Of a DNA stretch of 64,000 nucleotides, positions 1-12,486 are shown piece after piece (the first letter of the stretch is position 1; each line of letters starts with the position of its first letter). The notes beneath the pieces were generated by a model. That model saw only the letters and a list, made by a program, of their open reading frames with translations, did not search any database and had not been told where the DNA came from. Source of the stretch: Siphonodentalium dalli (lineage: Eukaryota; Mollusca; Scaphopoda; Gadilida; Siphonodentaliidae); the NCBI GenBank assembly GCA_032622095.1, contig CP136069.1, positions 12,482,036-12,546,035 on the forward strand. Reading direction: 5' to 3'. The position numbers and the translations under genes are program-made.

Positions 1-279
1 AGACGAAGAATAGACAGGTGATTTGTAGCGATGTCAATAAGTGGGTGGCACCCGATTCAATCGATAATGCAAGCATCGGTGTTCCGATTCGACAATCGAC
101 CTGATGAGAATTATGTGGCGCCGCATACTATCTGAACTGATTATATTCAGAAGACCAGAAAACAAATAATTTTTCCGCCTACTCATATGATTGAAATTAA
201 ATGGTCGTTCGAGTGTTGTCGAGATACACTTCGTAAAGAGTGGGCGATAAGGAAAACACTCAACGCCATGGGGACATCA
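1..279. other. Unannotated flank
   Basis: No open reading frame, repeat or structural signal that I can recognise before the first MITE. Confidence 0.5.
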
Positions 280-283
280 TTAA

Positions 284-675
284 CCCTTTACCCAACAAAC
301 CGGCCAAAACCGGCCAAATAAAGCTGCAACAGCCTAAATTATCTTGGGTCTGTCTCAATAAAACCATACAAATATGGATATCATTGGAACCGGCTCATTG
401 ATCACATTGTGATGGTTACAGTTATGCCCTGTGCCAATGCATTCTCTTATATATGCGAGTCGACCATAGGTCGCCTCGCATATATAAGAGAATGCATTGG
501 CCTAAAAAAAATCTTTTTTTAACACTTTTTACCATTTTTTCTTACATTCTTTAACAATTTTATAATTTTTAATGTGTTAAGCCAATGCATTCTCTTATAT
601 ATGCGAGGCGACCTATGGTCGACTCGCATATATAAGAGAATGCATTGGCACATGGCCCTTCTGTTGGGTAAAGGG
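284..675. mobile_element. TTAA MITE, CCCTTTACCCAAC family, copy 1
   Basis: A 392-bp element flanked by TTAA at 280-283 and 676-679. Its ends are inverted: CCCTTTACCCAAC at the left and GTTGGGTAAAGGG at the right. It holds two 69-bp hairpins, 433-501 and 581-649, which are reverse complements of each other. There is no coding capacity. TTAA duplication and a CCC start are typical of piggyBac-type transposition; that assignment is inferred. It is inverted relative to the copies at 2007, 4101 and 55928. Confidence 0.9.
433..501. repeat. 69-bp hairpin module
   Basis: Near-perfect inverted repeat: 27-bp outer stem, one mismatch, 5-bp inner stem and ATA loop. The stem starts GCCAATGCATTCTCTTATAT. 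The same module occurs at 581, 2033, 2164, 4127, 4275, 11667, 41706, 44640, 45017, 55954 and 56116. Confidence 0.9.
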
Positions 676-679
676 TTAA

Positions 680-1249
680 GCCCACTCTGGATGATCCACT
701 GGGAACTTTAGTGGATCTTATTCAGATGAATAAACAATCAAAAAGGGGGCAACATTAGAACATCACAAATTGTAATCTAACCACTCAGGAACCAACATCT
801 TTAGTGGATCGGATTAAGATGAATAATCAACCGAACAGGAGCAAACACTATAACATACACACTTTTGTAATTTCAGCGTTCCTTGGTAATTTCATATGGT
901 CTATAGTACTCGAGCAAAATTGAAAAACACTTTGGCCAAATTAAATCCTCATTTTCTAGTCTCAAAATCAATGAATATTTTTGTTTTATTTAACATATAA
1001 CATTCTATATGTCCATACCTTCAATTACTGTGTAAAGACTTCTTTAATTCAACCATTGTCACTTGACAGTATACCACTACCTATCACCTACCATTCAGCC
1101 TTATGACAGACAAAATATTCATTATTGCTAATCTTGTTCACTGTGTTATTAAATTGTTTGATAGTGCACTGCTGTTTGTGCTATTTGTTACCCATTGAGA
1201 TGTATCACCTAATCAATTAGCATACTATACATTTTATTCTCATGTCGCT
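680..1249. other. Unannotated AT-rich stretch
   Basis: Short direct repeats such as TTTAGTGGATC occur near 708 and 801. No coding or RNA feature is recognised. Confidence 0.4.
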
Positions 1250-1252
1250 CCC

Positions 1253-1638
1253 GTTACAAAATCGAGTTGGGTTTTTGAATTAGATTTCCGATTGTGGGGT
1301 GTTACAAAATCGATTTGGGTTTTTGAATTAGATTTCCGATTTTTGGGTGTTACAAAATCGATTTGGGTTTTTGAATTAGATTTCCGATTTTGGAGTGTTA
1401 CAAAATCGATTTGTGTTTTTGAATTAGATTTCCGATATTGGGGTGTTACAAAATCGATTTGTGTTTTTGAATTAGATTTCCGATTTTGGGGTGTTACAAA
1501 ATCGATTTGGGTTTTTGAATTAGATTTCCGATTTTGGGGTGTTACAAAATCGATTTGGGTTTTTGAATTAGATTTCCGATTTTGGGGTGTTACAAAATCG
1601 ATTTGGGTATTTGAATTAGATTTCCGATTTTGGGGTAA
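1253..1638. repeat. 48-bp tandem array, about 8 copies
   Basis: The unit begins GTTACAAAATCGATTTGGGT and recurs every 48 bp (for example at 1253 and 1301). Because 48 is divisible by 3 both strands stay open over about 140 codons, giving spurious repeat proteins. Copies differ by a few substitutions. Confidence 0.95.
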
Positions 1639-1640
1639 CA

Positions 1641-2002
1641 ATGACTTTGCCCAAATATCTTCACATGCCAAACTACAAATACAAGTGTGCGTTTTCTATA
1701 TCGAATACTGAATTTGTTGGGTTAGATTTGTTTAGTTAATAATAACTGGATTTGAGTTGCGCCCCTTGATAACGATTTGCTGAATGTGAGCTCTCTTTGT
1801 CATACTTTTGGCATAAAATAAAATCTTGATTTTGTGGGTCACATTCTAAAACTATTTTCAAAATTCCAATAAACAGCTCCAGGATCCAGCTTCCACCTTA
1901 AAATTCGTCTGATTTGAACGAGAAGCAATTTGCCTGCGATAAATTGGGACCTTGGTCATCATCATATATTTTGTAACACCCCATAATCGTCTTTATTACT
2001 CT
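1641..2002. other. Unannotated stretch
   Basis: AT-rich non-coding sequence between the tandem array and the next MITE. Nothing recognised. Confidence 0.4.
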
Positions 2003-2006
2003 TTAA

Positions 2007-2381
2007 CCCTTTACCCAACAGAAGGGCCCTGTGCCAATGCATTCTCTTATATATGCGAGTCGACCATAGGTCGCCTCGCATATATAAGAGAATGCATTGG
2101 CTTAACACATTAAAAATTATAAAATTGTTAAAGAATGTAAGAAAAAATTGTCAATGGCCAATGGCCAATGCATTCTCTTATATATGCGAGGCGACCTATG
2201 GTCGAATCGCATATATAAGAGAATGCATTGGCACAGGGCATAACTGTAACCATCACAATGTGGTCAATGAGCCGGTTCCAATGATATCCATATTTGTATG
2301 GTTTTATTGAGACAGACCCAAGATAATTTAGGCTGTTGCAGCTTTATTTGGCCGTTTTTGGCCGGTTTGTCGGGTAAAGGG
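2007..2381. mobile_element. TTAA MITE, CCCTTTACCCAAC family, copy 2
   Basis: Flanked by TTAA at 2003-2006 and 2382-2385. The right terminus is slightly diverged (CGGGTAAAGGG). Hairpin modules lie at 2033-2101 and 2164-2232, with a shortened AT-rich spacer. Same orientation as the copies at 4101 and 55928. Confidence 0.9.
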
Positions 2382-2448
2382 TTAATACACCTAGCAAACA
2401 TCCCCTTTCTTTTGATATCGATTCCATACATTTATGTACCACCTTCAT

Positions 2449-3127
2449 TGGCTGCGGACATACGTACCACAATAGCGATGGCATAATAGGTGTGACAATT
2501 TATGATGGTGGAATTTGGTGACAATTGGTCCGTCATAACTATGTGCCGTAGCTGTCCATGTCGCCCTCTGTTTTTCCGCACAATGAGTCGACTGGACCAA
2601 TTAATCATTGCTTTTCACAAAGGTTGATCTCTATTCATTACGTTTTGCTAAATTGTATTCACGACGATATATATAATTGTACGACAGATCGTCCAGAATT
2701 GTGTTTGACCGTTGCCTGGTGCTAATTCCTCGTTGACTAACATAGTATTATTGTGGTACATTTTTTTATGTGATCTCAGTGCATGCATGTTCATCTACTT
2801 ATTTTAATTTCATTAGTAAGAACAATCATGGCTGTTGAGATGGGTTATTCATTAATTTATCAAGTGGACTTGTGTTTTCGCATGCAAAATATAACACTGC
2901 TGTTTTGAGTAAAGATCAACATCGACAAGGCATTCGGGTAGATACATCCTTGAGATATTGACCTTCTCTGGTAGAGCTTGGCAGACTCATTGTGCGAATG
3001 TGCAGAGGGCGACATGACTTGCTATGACATATTAAGTGTGACAACAAATTGTCACCAAACTCCACCATAATAAATTGTCACACCTACTATGCCATCTATG
3101 CTACTGTGGTACGTGTGTCCGCAGCCA
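2449..3127. mobile_element. Foldback element with ~150-bp arms
   Basis: The left arm (about 2449-2595) begins TGGCTGCGGACATACGTACC and is the inverted, roughly 85-90% match of the right arm (about 2977-3127). The arms share motifs for GTGACAATTTAT, TGGTGACAAT and CATGTCGCCCTCTG. The ~380-bp interior has no recognisable gene. I see no clean target duplication. Confidence 0.75.
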
Positions 3128-3541
3128 TTTTTTCTTTCACTGGTAATTATGTTAAAATACTGAAACGCCGTATGCTTTGTCAGTCAGTGCTCCATTCTGA
3201 CTTGCCATTGTCATTCCGGACGGCTAGGTGTGACTTTCTTTGTCTCGGGATATTGTTATAGGTTTAGTGTCCTTCACTCTACTAATTCTCTTTTTATATA
3301 CTATATACTTGGTCTTGGTTATTTTTGGAAGTCTTTCTGTGTTCAAGTATACTAGTTTCTCATTAAATTGATCAGCTCCTTCTAATATTGACTTATCGAG
3401 TTCTCTGTCGTCTCTTTTATCAACCCTGTATGTCATGTCCATGGGTGCATAATAGGGACATTCCAGAAAAACACCTTGGCTCCTCTGTTTACTGATTTTA
3501 TTGTTCTCCTTGGCTCTCTGTAATCATCCTGGGTTTCGAAC
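3128..3541. other. Unannotated stretch
   Basis: Short open frames only, none resembling a known protein. It borders the 80-bp array. Confidence 0.4.
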
Positions 3542-4096
3542 CTTGCTCTGAAATCGATCCTTCTGTTCACATATTCCTCGTGGTTTACCTCACGGTATTT
3601 TTGATATCTGGAGAGGTTTATCTTGCTCTGAGATCGATCCTTCTGTTCACATATTCCTCGTGGTTTACCTCACGGTATTTTTTATATCTGGAGAGGTTTA
3701 TCTTGCTCTGAAATCGATCCTTCTGTTCACATATTCCTCGTGGTTTACCTCACGGTATTTTTGATATCTGGAGAGGTTTATCTTGCTCTGAGATCGATCC
3801 TTCTGTTCACATATTCCTCGTGGTTTACCTCACGGTATTTTTTATATCTGGAGAGGTTTATCTTGCTCTGAAATCGATCCTTCTGTTCACATATTACTCG
3901 TGGTTTACCTCACGGTATTTTTGATATCTGGAGAGGTTTATCTTGCTCTGAAATCGATCCTTCTGTTCACATATTCCTCGTGGTTTACCTTACGGTATTT
4001 TTTATATCTGGAGAGGTTTATCTTGCTCTGAGATCGATCCTTCTGTTCACATATTCCGCGTGGTTTACCTCACGGTAATTTTGATATCTGGAGAGG
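3542..4096. repeat. 80-bp tandem array, 7 copies
   Basis: The unit starts CTTGCTCTGAAATCGATCCT and recurs at 3542, 3622, 3702, 3782, 3862, 3942 and 4022. Most copies alternate between two subtypes (AAATCG with TTGATATC; AGATCG with TTTATATC), suggesting a 160-bp dimer as the amplification unit. The array is cut on the right by a MITE. Confidence 0.95.
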
Positions 4097-4100
4097 TTAA

Positions 4101-4492
4101 CCCTTTACCCAATAGAACGGCCCTTTGCCAATGCATTCTCTTATATATGCGAGTCGACCATAGGTCGCCTCGCATATGTAAGAGAATGCATTGGCTTAAC
4201 ACATATTAAAAATGATCAAATTGTTAAAGAATGGTAAAAAATGGTAAAAAGTGTTAAAAAAAGAATTTTTGTAGGCCAATGCATTCTCTTATATATGCGA
4301 GGCGACCTATGGTCGACTCGCATATATAAGAGAATGCATTGACACAGGGCATAACTGTAACTATCACAATGTGGTCAAGGAGCCGGTTCCAATGATACCC
4401 ATATTTGTATGGTTCTATTGAGACAGACCGAAGATATTTTAGGCTGTTGAAGCTTTATTTGGCCGGTTTTGGCCGGTTTGTTGGGTAAAGGG
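4101..4492. mobile_element. TTAA MITE, CCCTTTACCCAAC family, copy 3
   Basis: 392 bp, flanked by TTAA at 4097-4100 and 4493-4496. Hairpins at 4127-4195 and 4275-4343. It is inserted into the 80-bp array: left flank GAGAGG plus TTAA, right flank TTAA plus TCTTG, where the intact array reads GAGAGGTTTATCTTG. The duplication is therefore exactly the 4-bp target. Confidence 0.92.
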
Positions 4493-4496
4493 TTAA

Positions 4497-5716
4497 TCTT
4501 GCCGTCCGTATTTAATATGCAACACGATTCAAACATGTAACATTTATGCGTCAACTAGTAGACATGTGGTGAACTACAAGTTCCACATTGTTTTTTTTGT
4601 TTTTTTAGTGTGTCCACATTGGTTCGGCTAATTGGTGTTCACTTCACTTCGGGTGGAAAAGATCACTGCTTGAAACACTACGGCAATACACTGACAAATT
4701 TGTTTAAATTTATATTTTCCTTTGCTTGTGACGATAAATGGTGAGCAATTTAACATGGTAAAAATCTCTCTTATTTACCTGTGATATATCTTATCCTGTT
4801 GTTAATGGTAAGCTCAATTACCCCTTTTCAATCACGACCTACACCCCTTTCCCTTTCCTTTCCCTTAATCTAAACTTTATTATTCGGACCATACAGAACT
4901 AAAAATGTCTGCTATATCCAAGATATCTGTGGTAATATTTATTTTCTAGCTAAATTAATGGTTCATTCTCGATTTCGCGCTTTGGTAATCTCCACACAGT
5001 TGCCAACAGAAAGTCACGTGACAATTTTCCAAAATCCATACCCTGGATCTTTGAAAATCACTGATGAATATAGAAAAATATATATGACGTCATTCACCTG
5101 CGCCTAAGGTATAAACAACCACCTGGTGGTTGCTATTATAATGGTATATGGCCATAACATATTCATGTTTCCTTTATTTGCGTCGGAATAAAAGACGGCG
5201 CATACCATTGCACAGCCCAATATTACTCTTAACAATATCGCAGCGAATGGACAGTCTTCCGACAAATTTCTAGTACCATAATTTGCGCCAGCTTTGTTGT
5301 TCAATAATATTACTAACATATGCCTTTCTAAATGACAATAACTCTATGACTCAATCGCTCCTTCATAACAACATTTATGCTAATTAAATGCTAATTGAGT
5401 GACGTCATGATCATTCTCCTGGACAAAATAATTATATGTATGATACCGAACTAGTGCGACACTAATTTTGAATAAGTTGTGTGAAATATGATTTTGGATT
5501 ATCCCACTTTTATCAAATTCACAAAACGGTAAAATACCACTATAATAGAAGAGTACCAATATAATAGTGGAATTGTTTAAATGGAGTCAATATTAATATT
5601 GAGTGTACCTGTATAACTTGTTTTGGCTGAAAAAGGCCATGTGGCCGAACATTTCCAATATGAGTGTTACGTTGTTATTTGTTGGCATACCAATTTATCT
5701 GTGTCATTTTTATATA
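4497..5716. other. Gene-free stretch
   Basis: AT-rich sequence with short unrelated open frames. No exon, RNA or clear repeat seen. Confidence 0.4.
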
Positions 5717-5720
5717 TTAA

Positions 5721-6120
5721 AGGTACTCAATCCGAATTAACGCTCGCAAATTACTATTTCCTTGGCTTCGTGGGTAAAAAATATTTATTCGAGTCGAGGA
5801 ACCCACCCATCAACGCTAGGAGTGATCAGATATCGATGTATGAAATCTATATTTTTAATTGTAAGTGGCCCAGTAAACTGTCGACGAGAAGAACTTATCT
5901 GATCAGATAACGAAGAAGATCGATAACTCTAAAATCCAGTGGCTTTTTTGTGTGAACGTTGATAAATAACAGGTTTTGGTTTAATTTATACTATAGTTTA
6001 CTGTGGTTAGCATTATTTTTGGGCAATTAATCGATTCTAATAACTGAAGCGGCATTTCAAAAAATAGTGTTGTTGTTGGAATTTAATGATATGGAGACCC
6101 TCTGATCGGATTGAGTACCT
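5721..6120. mobile_element. TTAA MITE, AGGTACTCAATCCGA family
   Basis: 400-bp element flanked by TTAA at 5717-5720 and 6121-6124. Termini are AGGTACTCAATCCGA and TCGGATTGAGTACCT. Related fragments are at about 39028-39302 (right end decayed) and about 45672-45790 (left end). No coding capacity beyond a chance 95-codon frame. Confidence 0.85.
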
Positions 6121-6124
6121 TTAA

Positions 6125-7318
6125 TTAAATATAGCGACTCTCGATAGTTGAAATCGTTTTCGTTAGTTTATCACCCGAATACTAATTTATCAGTTTCATG
6201 CACCCGAATAAGTCCACAATATTTCTTTAATCAAGATATTTATTTATGATTTCATTGACTTTGAATTTGTCTTCGATGTTATTTAATTTTTTGGTGTCAA
6301 CACATTACAGAAATTTAGGTTATCAAGAAATAACAGCAGTGGCAGCTAGCGACTTGTCCGATCGCCCATGGATGCATATGGGTATTCGCTGCATGGTATA
6401 ATGTCTATTTCCGCGGTCATGCAGCCAGGAGAGGTGCAGTCGGTGCCTTTTTTGGATTTTGCGTACCTGACGAAGTCGGCCGCAAGTTGGGGGGGGGGGG
6501 TAACAGTGTCGTGTCCGCTCGACCTATCGACTTGGGGATTGGAACTTTGGTATATACAGGTCTGTTCTGCATCATAGTGCAAACCCTTCATGCTCGGACC
6601 CCTGGTTGAGGTGCGGATGAGTGCATTCGGCTTTTAGTAGGACCGCCCTGTATATAAACTGTAAAACGCGAGCGGAAGAAGAAAACGCAGTCAGTTATTG
6701 GTAAACCACAGGGACAAATATCAGCATCGTGGATTATCGCGGATAGTTTACAACATTGATCAGTGCATGAGTTGTATTATTTCAAGTGAAGTAGTCACTC
6801 GTCTTACCTACACAGAGTACGCGTGTCACAACATTGATCAGTGCATGAGTTGTATTATTTCAAGTGAAGTAGTCACTCGTCTTACATACACAGAGTACGC
6901 GTGTCACAACATTACGGCCGAAGAGAGATGGTTTACGAGTGACACCAGAACCAGAACAGGATATTGACAGAAAAGTCTTAGAAAAAAAATAATCCGAGTT
7001 TCTAAAGATGAGATCAATTTTGCTTGTTGAAAGGACGCCTGCTGGAGGTCTAACTGCACACAATTAATTTACTGATCGATGTTTATTATATTGAGAACGT
7101 TTGCTGTCAGGGTCCCTGGAATTCCCGGCACGGGTACTCTTGTAATCCTTAATCTCATATAAGAACTGTGTCAGTGGCTCTCGGTTCCCAAGGTTAAGCT
7201 TCCGATGCACCCGGCCGGCCCACACAGAAAACATACTTTACAATAAACTGTATCAATCTACTACATATATAGCTGATCAATATTTTACAAATACACTTCT
7301 GGCTCTCAGTTACCAAGG
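6125..7318. other. Unassigned stretch with a 78-bp duplication
   Basis: Contains a perfect-looking tandem duplication, 6750-6827 and 6828-6905, with one C/A difference near the end. A TATATAAA occurs near 6651, followed by GC-rich sequence. This could be a degraded LTR or promoter, but I found no paired LTR, primer-binding site or coding domain. Confidence 0.4.
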
Positions 7319-7322
7319 TTAA

Positions 7323-7728
7323 ATGGATACTGTACCCAAATGTTGTTGTTGGTTTCTTTAGTCTGAGTTGTAGAATAAGGTAATCAGATTTCCATTATCT
7401 GAAAGTCTGCATGTTGAGTACGAAGTAATGTTACGGATGGCAGATTAACCGGAGTGCGAAAATACCAATTGTGGTTGTCCAGTAATTTTTGGACAGTTTT
7501 CAAGCAAATGTATCAAATAAATGTTATATTATATTTATTGATATATTTGCTTGAAAACTGTCCAAAAATTACTCGACAACGACAATTGGTATTTTTGCAT
7601 TCCGGCTAATCTGCCATCCGTAACATTACTTCCTACTCAACAGACTTTCAAATAATGGAAATTTGGTTACATTATTCTACGACTCAGAGACTATTGACAC
7701 CAACAACAAAATTTGGTACAGTATCCCT
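7323..7728. mobile_element. Palindromic TTAA MITE, GGATACTGTACC family
   Basis: Flanked by TTAA at 7319-7322 and 7729-7732. The whole element is a long imperfect palindrome of about 190-bp arms centred near 7525, with termini ATGGATACTGTACC and GGTACAGTATCCCT. It is a paralogue, without insertion, of the MITE that hosts the Polinton (20872 and 38187-38753). It therefore serves as an empty-site reference. Confidence 0.85.
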
Positions 7729-7970
7729 TTAAGTTATATATATATATATATACTATCATCATGATCTCCACGAATCTACTAGGCTATTCATCGTTGATTT
7801 TTTTGGAGGGAATTGAGGAAAAGATGCCAAGGCGATATTTTTGCCTATAGGTGGAAGAATATTGGCCTAGGATGTTATTGTAGGACATGTAAAGAAATAA
7901 AGAAGAGTGAAATGAAGTTATTTTCTCTAAACAGGTTTTTATCTCTGATTGAAACAATGGAAGTTTAGTA

Positions 7971-8181
7971 CAGTAATGCCCTAAATAATCGACTCCTTAA
8001 CCACAGCATAATTATGGGTAATTTTTCAGGATTTAGTCGGAAATATGGATTGTTGCCATTCATCGGAAAGCACTCATTGAGAGCTTTCTGATGATTGCAG
8101 CAAGCCATATTTCCGACTGAATCCTGAAAAAATACCCATAAGTCTGATGTGGTTAAGGAGTCGATTATTTAGGGCTCTACT
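7971..8181. mobile_element. Tc1/mariner-type MITE, CAGTAATGCCC family, copy 1
   Basis: Palindromic element of about 210 bp beginning CAGTAATGCCCTAAATAATC; its right end is decayed. A TA precedes it. Intact relatives at 59350 and 59660 support TA duplication and CAGT ends, as in Tc1/mariner derivatives. Confidence 0.75.
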
Positions 8182-8184
8182 TTA

Positions 8185-10660
8185 GCAATGTGAGTTTAGT
8201 ATAGCCCAATGAAATTATTTTACCTAGGCTATAGTATTGCCTAGGCTAATTCCCAGTGCTTAATCTCTCTACTTAGAATGTTATACTTTACACAATACCC
8301 ACTTGTGAAAACCGTCGACTGTGAAGATAAGTATAATTTGCTATATTTGACATATTATGGAATATGGGATTACATGATATCCAACATTCTAATATTCAAT
8401 CGAACACCACGTGCCACCTGTGCTCGCGATTAGATGCCACTGGCCATCTAATCGTGAACCCCGGATACATATAGTTTGCTATATAATCTTTGGCGTATTG
8501 GCTAGTTTTTGAGACATGCTACTGTGCCATACATCTACTAAATATCAATATCCATATAATTTCAATACTTAAAAACTGGGGACCTGAGAGACATGAGAGG
8601 GGTACACATTTGGGAAGCTATGACTGGTGGTGCAATCGGAATTTCTTACGTGTAAGTTGAAAACTCCTCCCAATTCAGTATACACCTCCGCCACGCCCCT
8701 GCCGACGAACTAAGTTGTATTATCTGTTCGATCCATGTTAAATGTGTGTTACATATATTATAATACATACAAAATTGTGTATATTTCGGGCGAAAATATG
8801 AAAAAAATCCTGAAATTACCACACTTTCCCCGCGATTCACCATACAAATTTCCCGAATTTTTACACAATTTGCCCGAATTTCAAACTTGCAAAATGTCCT
8901 TGGAGGGCAAAAGTCATCCAAGCCCCTGGTCCGTGCGGATAATTTATCATTATGCAGATGTCGATCACAATACATGTATATGCTGATCTACTATATATTT
9001 TGAGACTTCCCTATATATATATACTTTATAGAATCGAAAACGGCTGCACGGATCGAGACCAAACTTCCCATCTAAGGGTTAAATCCCGAGCACCCGTTCT
9101 CCACACCCAGTCACAAAAAACGGCACTGTGGGTTTAATCGCGTTGATAGTTAAAGAGCGTTCGTATCCGCAGTGTCGTTGACAAAGAGCGTATGCGTGTA
9201 ATGTTATTCTTACGTCTGGGTCCACATGTGAGCGTGACTGAATCCAGACATGAGCGTGTTGTGTGATTCTTACGTACTTAGGGCTTCCTAGGAACGGGGG
9301 AGATTTTCATTGGGTCAGTTTTTCCGCCCGATGTGATCTTCACCTTGAAACGGGTACCCACAAATGATATGTGTGTGTCCTTTATAAACTCGAACCAATT
9401 GAGCTCAAACTTCTTACCATTTCAATCCATAAGTTTGATCAAATGTAGTAAAATCTTGTTTTGTTAAATTAATTAGCAGTTTTTTATCGGCCACGTGGGG
9501 GGGCAATGACACACCGGGCCGACTATGGTTCGGCCCGGTGTTCGAATTTTTTTTAATCTTAACAAGAAAATCGCAAAATCCTAGCATCTAGACTGGCCTC
9601 AAGCCTTCCTATAGAGTTGGAAATTTCAAACCTGACACCCCCACTTAGGTTGGAAAATTTCCAACTAATGACAATTCCAATGACAATGTTGACCAAATGT
9701 ATGACAATATTGTTTTCTTAAATTAACTAGCAGTTTTTGACTACCCACGGGGCGGACCAGGACACAAGCTTTTCAAGTATTGGAATTTTCCAACCTGTCA
9801 CCCTCCCTAAGGTTGGAAAATTTCCAACTGATGACCATTTCAGTTCAAAATTTTGGCCAAAACTAGGAAAATATGCAAATATTGGTCCAAAAACAATTAA
9901 TTCCCCACAATAAATTGTTTGAAAATCAAACTACAAGAACATTTTTAACCTATTGTTTGTGTGAAATTCACAACTAATGTTTCTAGTTTCCACCATTAGA
10001 AACGTTATGGAATCCCTGTTTCAATATCACAATTTCTCCAAAAGGGTCACACAGTACAACCTGGAAATCAGGTCGCGAGATGTCAAGGGGCGGATCAAGA
10101 TGTCACTAACACCGGATCTTCTGTGCAGTAAATATCCATATTACTTATAGAGTTCTGGGGAGTTTTCGCGTAATTCTTGTGTATCTGAGACTGATGAGTT
10201 GAACTAATTTTCTCATCTGAATCCATACCAATTTCGAATCATCTATATACATCTATTATGGATGGATTAATTAAATTAATTGAACATCCATCTCAGAAGT
10301 CATATTTGCTCATTCGAAAAAGCGAACGAAAGATGACGTATATATAAGGCCATGCCACTCTAAATAGTGGAGATGCAATATTGCTCATCGGAGAGGTCAT
10401 ATTTGCATATATTGAGGTGCACTATATAACCACCTCCCCAAAAGGCTAACTTGCCTCTCCATTGGAGTGATAGGAGCCGAAGAACAATGTGTCCCTCAAA
10501 GGGTGTCAAGTACCTCCCTGACGGAGAACAATTTATCACTCCACGATCACACGAACATGCATGTTGTCGTCTCCGATATTCGTTTAGTCGTATCCGAATC
10601 GGGTTTGTATTGAGATCCCACATGGCGAAACAATACGGTACGACGATGGTAATATAAAAC
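8185..10660. other. Gene-free stretch with dispersed repeats
   Basis: Holds one copy of a dispersed repeat with GTTGGAAAATTTCCAACT motifs (about 9590-9860), found again in part at 14920-15250, 19470-19740, 39300-39980 and, inverted, at 51930-52200. An inverted CACCGGGCC/GGCCCGGTG pair is at about 9511-9541. No gene seen. Confidence 0.45.
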
Positions 10661-10778
10661 GGCCATATTGTCGACACAGTTAATACCATTGTGTAAAGAC
10701 CAGCGGTCAGATGCTCGCAGACCGTTTATATATAACCATGTTTATGGGCGTTTTCTTTTAGAGTATGATCCACAGTTT

Positions 10779-10845
10779 GATGATGATTACGACGACGACG
10801 ACGATGGCGACGACGATAACGATGATGATGATGATGATGATGATG
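10779..10845. repeat. GAY trinucleotide microsatellite
   Basis: A run of GAC and GAT triplets that would encode poly-aspartate on the plus strand. The surrounding 131-codon frame has no other protein-like feature, so I treat it as a microsatellite. Confidence 0.8.
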
Positions 10846-10849
10846 GAAC

Positions 10850-11597
10850 AAACCACTATCATGATGATCGTGTAGTTATTTGTTTAAAATACGTATCAAT
10901 TGACATATACGCACCCGTTCCCTCATTAAAATCAGCATACATGTATTATTTCGACCATTTTAGGAGACTTCCGCGAAATCGGGGAACTCCGCAAATAGGG
11001 ACCTACTGCAAATTGTCACACCGATCAGCACCAACCGTGGATGACTCGGCTGTATCCGACTAACCTCTTTAAAATACGTATCAATTGAGACATACACACC
11101 CGACATACGCATTTTACAAATTATATTTTTCATTTCTTCTATTTGTAATTGGCATAGCTAATCACAAACCAAAATCAACGACAATAAACGAAATTGAAAT
11201 TCCAACTACACCTTTATCCGGACTCGGGATACAACTTTTAATGCGTCCCAAAACAACCGGAAAACCCCATTATCTATAAATAAAATGCCCAGCGAACCAT
11301 AGCTATCTAGAATCTCTAGATTGGTATACACCGGGGGCGTAATAATTAACTGAAATTCATCGGGGACGTTTCCCATTTCACGAGTCTAAATGTAGAGAAT
11401 GTTCGCTGTTCGTCCACCAGTTTCTTTGTTAATACTTGTTCCACCAGTTTCTTTGTTAATAGGGGGATGTCCCAGATCGAGATTCCCTCACAACAAAAGA
11501 CTTAACACATTTATGATTTATAATACACGCATCGCAATATCAGTGAGATACGAGAGGGTATTATTGTCTTAAAGTACGTGTCATTTAAATAAGTGGT
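10850..11597. other. Unannotated stretch
   Basis: Includes a short partial match (ACACCTTTATCCGGACTCGG near 11209) to sequence at 51309 in the window. No gene recognised. Confidence 0.35.
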
Positions 11598-11660
11598 ATT
11601 AATATGACAGATTGGAGTATCTATGAGAACGCTTGTACGCTTACGGCGGGATTTTTTTTA

Positions 11661-11877
11661 CCCTGTGCCAATGCATTCTCTTATATATGCGAGTCGACCA
11701 TAGGTCGCCTCGCATATATAAGAGAATGCATTGGCCTAACAATGTTTTACAATTTTAATAATTTGTTCTTGTATTCTTTAACTATTTTATAATTTCACCC
11801 ATACAGAGCCCCAGACAAACATGAGAAGACGACACTCTTCTATATGCTTCTTTATATGTATGGGGCTCCCTGCAGGG
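11661..11877. mobile_element. Diverged MITE carrying the 69-bp hairpin
   Basis: The hairpin module is at 11667-11735. Outer termini read CCCTG and CAGGG, flanked by TTTA and TAAT, which could be decayed TTAA. A ~37-bp direct repeat lies outside it (about 11598-11636 and 11897-11932). The termini differ from the other hairpin-bearing families. Confidence 0.6.
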
Positions 11878-11934
11878 TAATGGGTGTTTTTTATTTTAAT
11901 ACGAGAGATTGGAGTTTAGATGAGAGCGCTTGCG

Positions 11935-12486
11935 GCAAGTCTTGACTGTCATCGATTACCAGCATTGTCAGAATCCCACAATTATTAACTATACCCTCAC
12001 ACTCTTCACCATAAAACCGGTGGTTCGATACCCTTCAACAAATTTATCTTCCGGGATAAAAATCCTATTCTTCTAAATTTCTATCTGGAATTTGGAATCA
12101 ATGAGCACTTGCAATATTCTAATAATACACATTTCACATAGATAGGACCAAGATCGCAATACTGTCAGTTCTCATATACAAACTTGAATAGTCGGGCCAT
12201 ACATCCGGTGCATGTACACTACACGAGTACCAATATATTGACATGTAAAGTTGAAAAAGCTGAAAAAAAGTTCGTAAAGTGTACGTGTCCTTAAATTTTA
12301 TGTTATTAACGCTCAACGCTGCATGAGCTATACGTTCTCCGTGGTTCCCATCAATATTTACCATGCAAGGTTTTCTATTTTACCGATATTCACGAATAAC
12401 TGTAAGACGGAGAACTCTGGTAAAGATTGGGTTTCCGTGTAGTCCTAAAAATAAAAATAATTATTACGTAAAGTGAACAAACTATC
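11935..12486. other. Unannotated stretch
   Basis: No repeat or gene recognised before the AT-rich satellite. Confidence 0.35.

Noticed and set aside
1240-1711. Repeat protein on both strands
   Set aside because: Product of the 48-bp tandem array.
6346-6591. Solo LTR with TATA
   Set aside because: Could not find paired TG...CA ends, a second LTR or a primer-binding site; left as unassigned.
10668-11063. Aspartate-rich acidic protein
   Set aside because: The acidic run is a GAY microsatellite and the rest of the frame is unrelated to any pattern I know.
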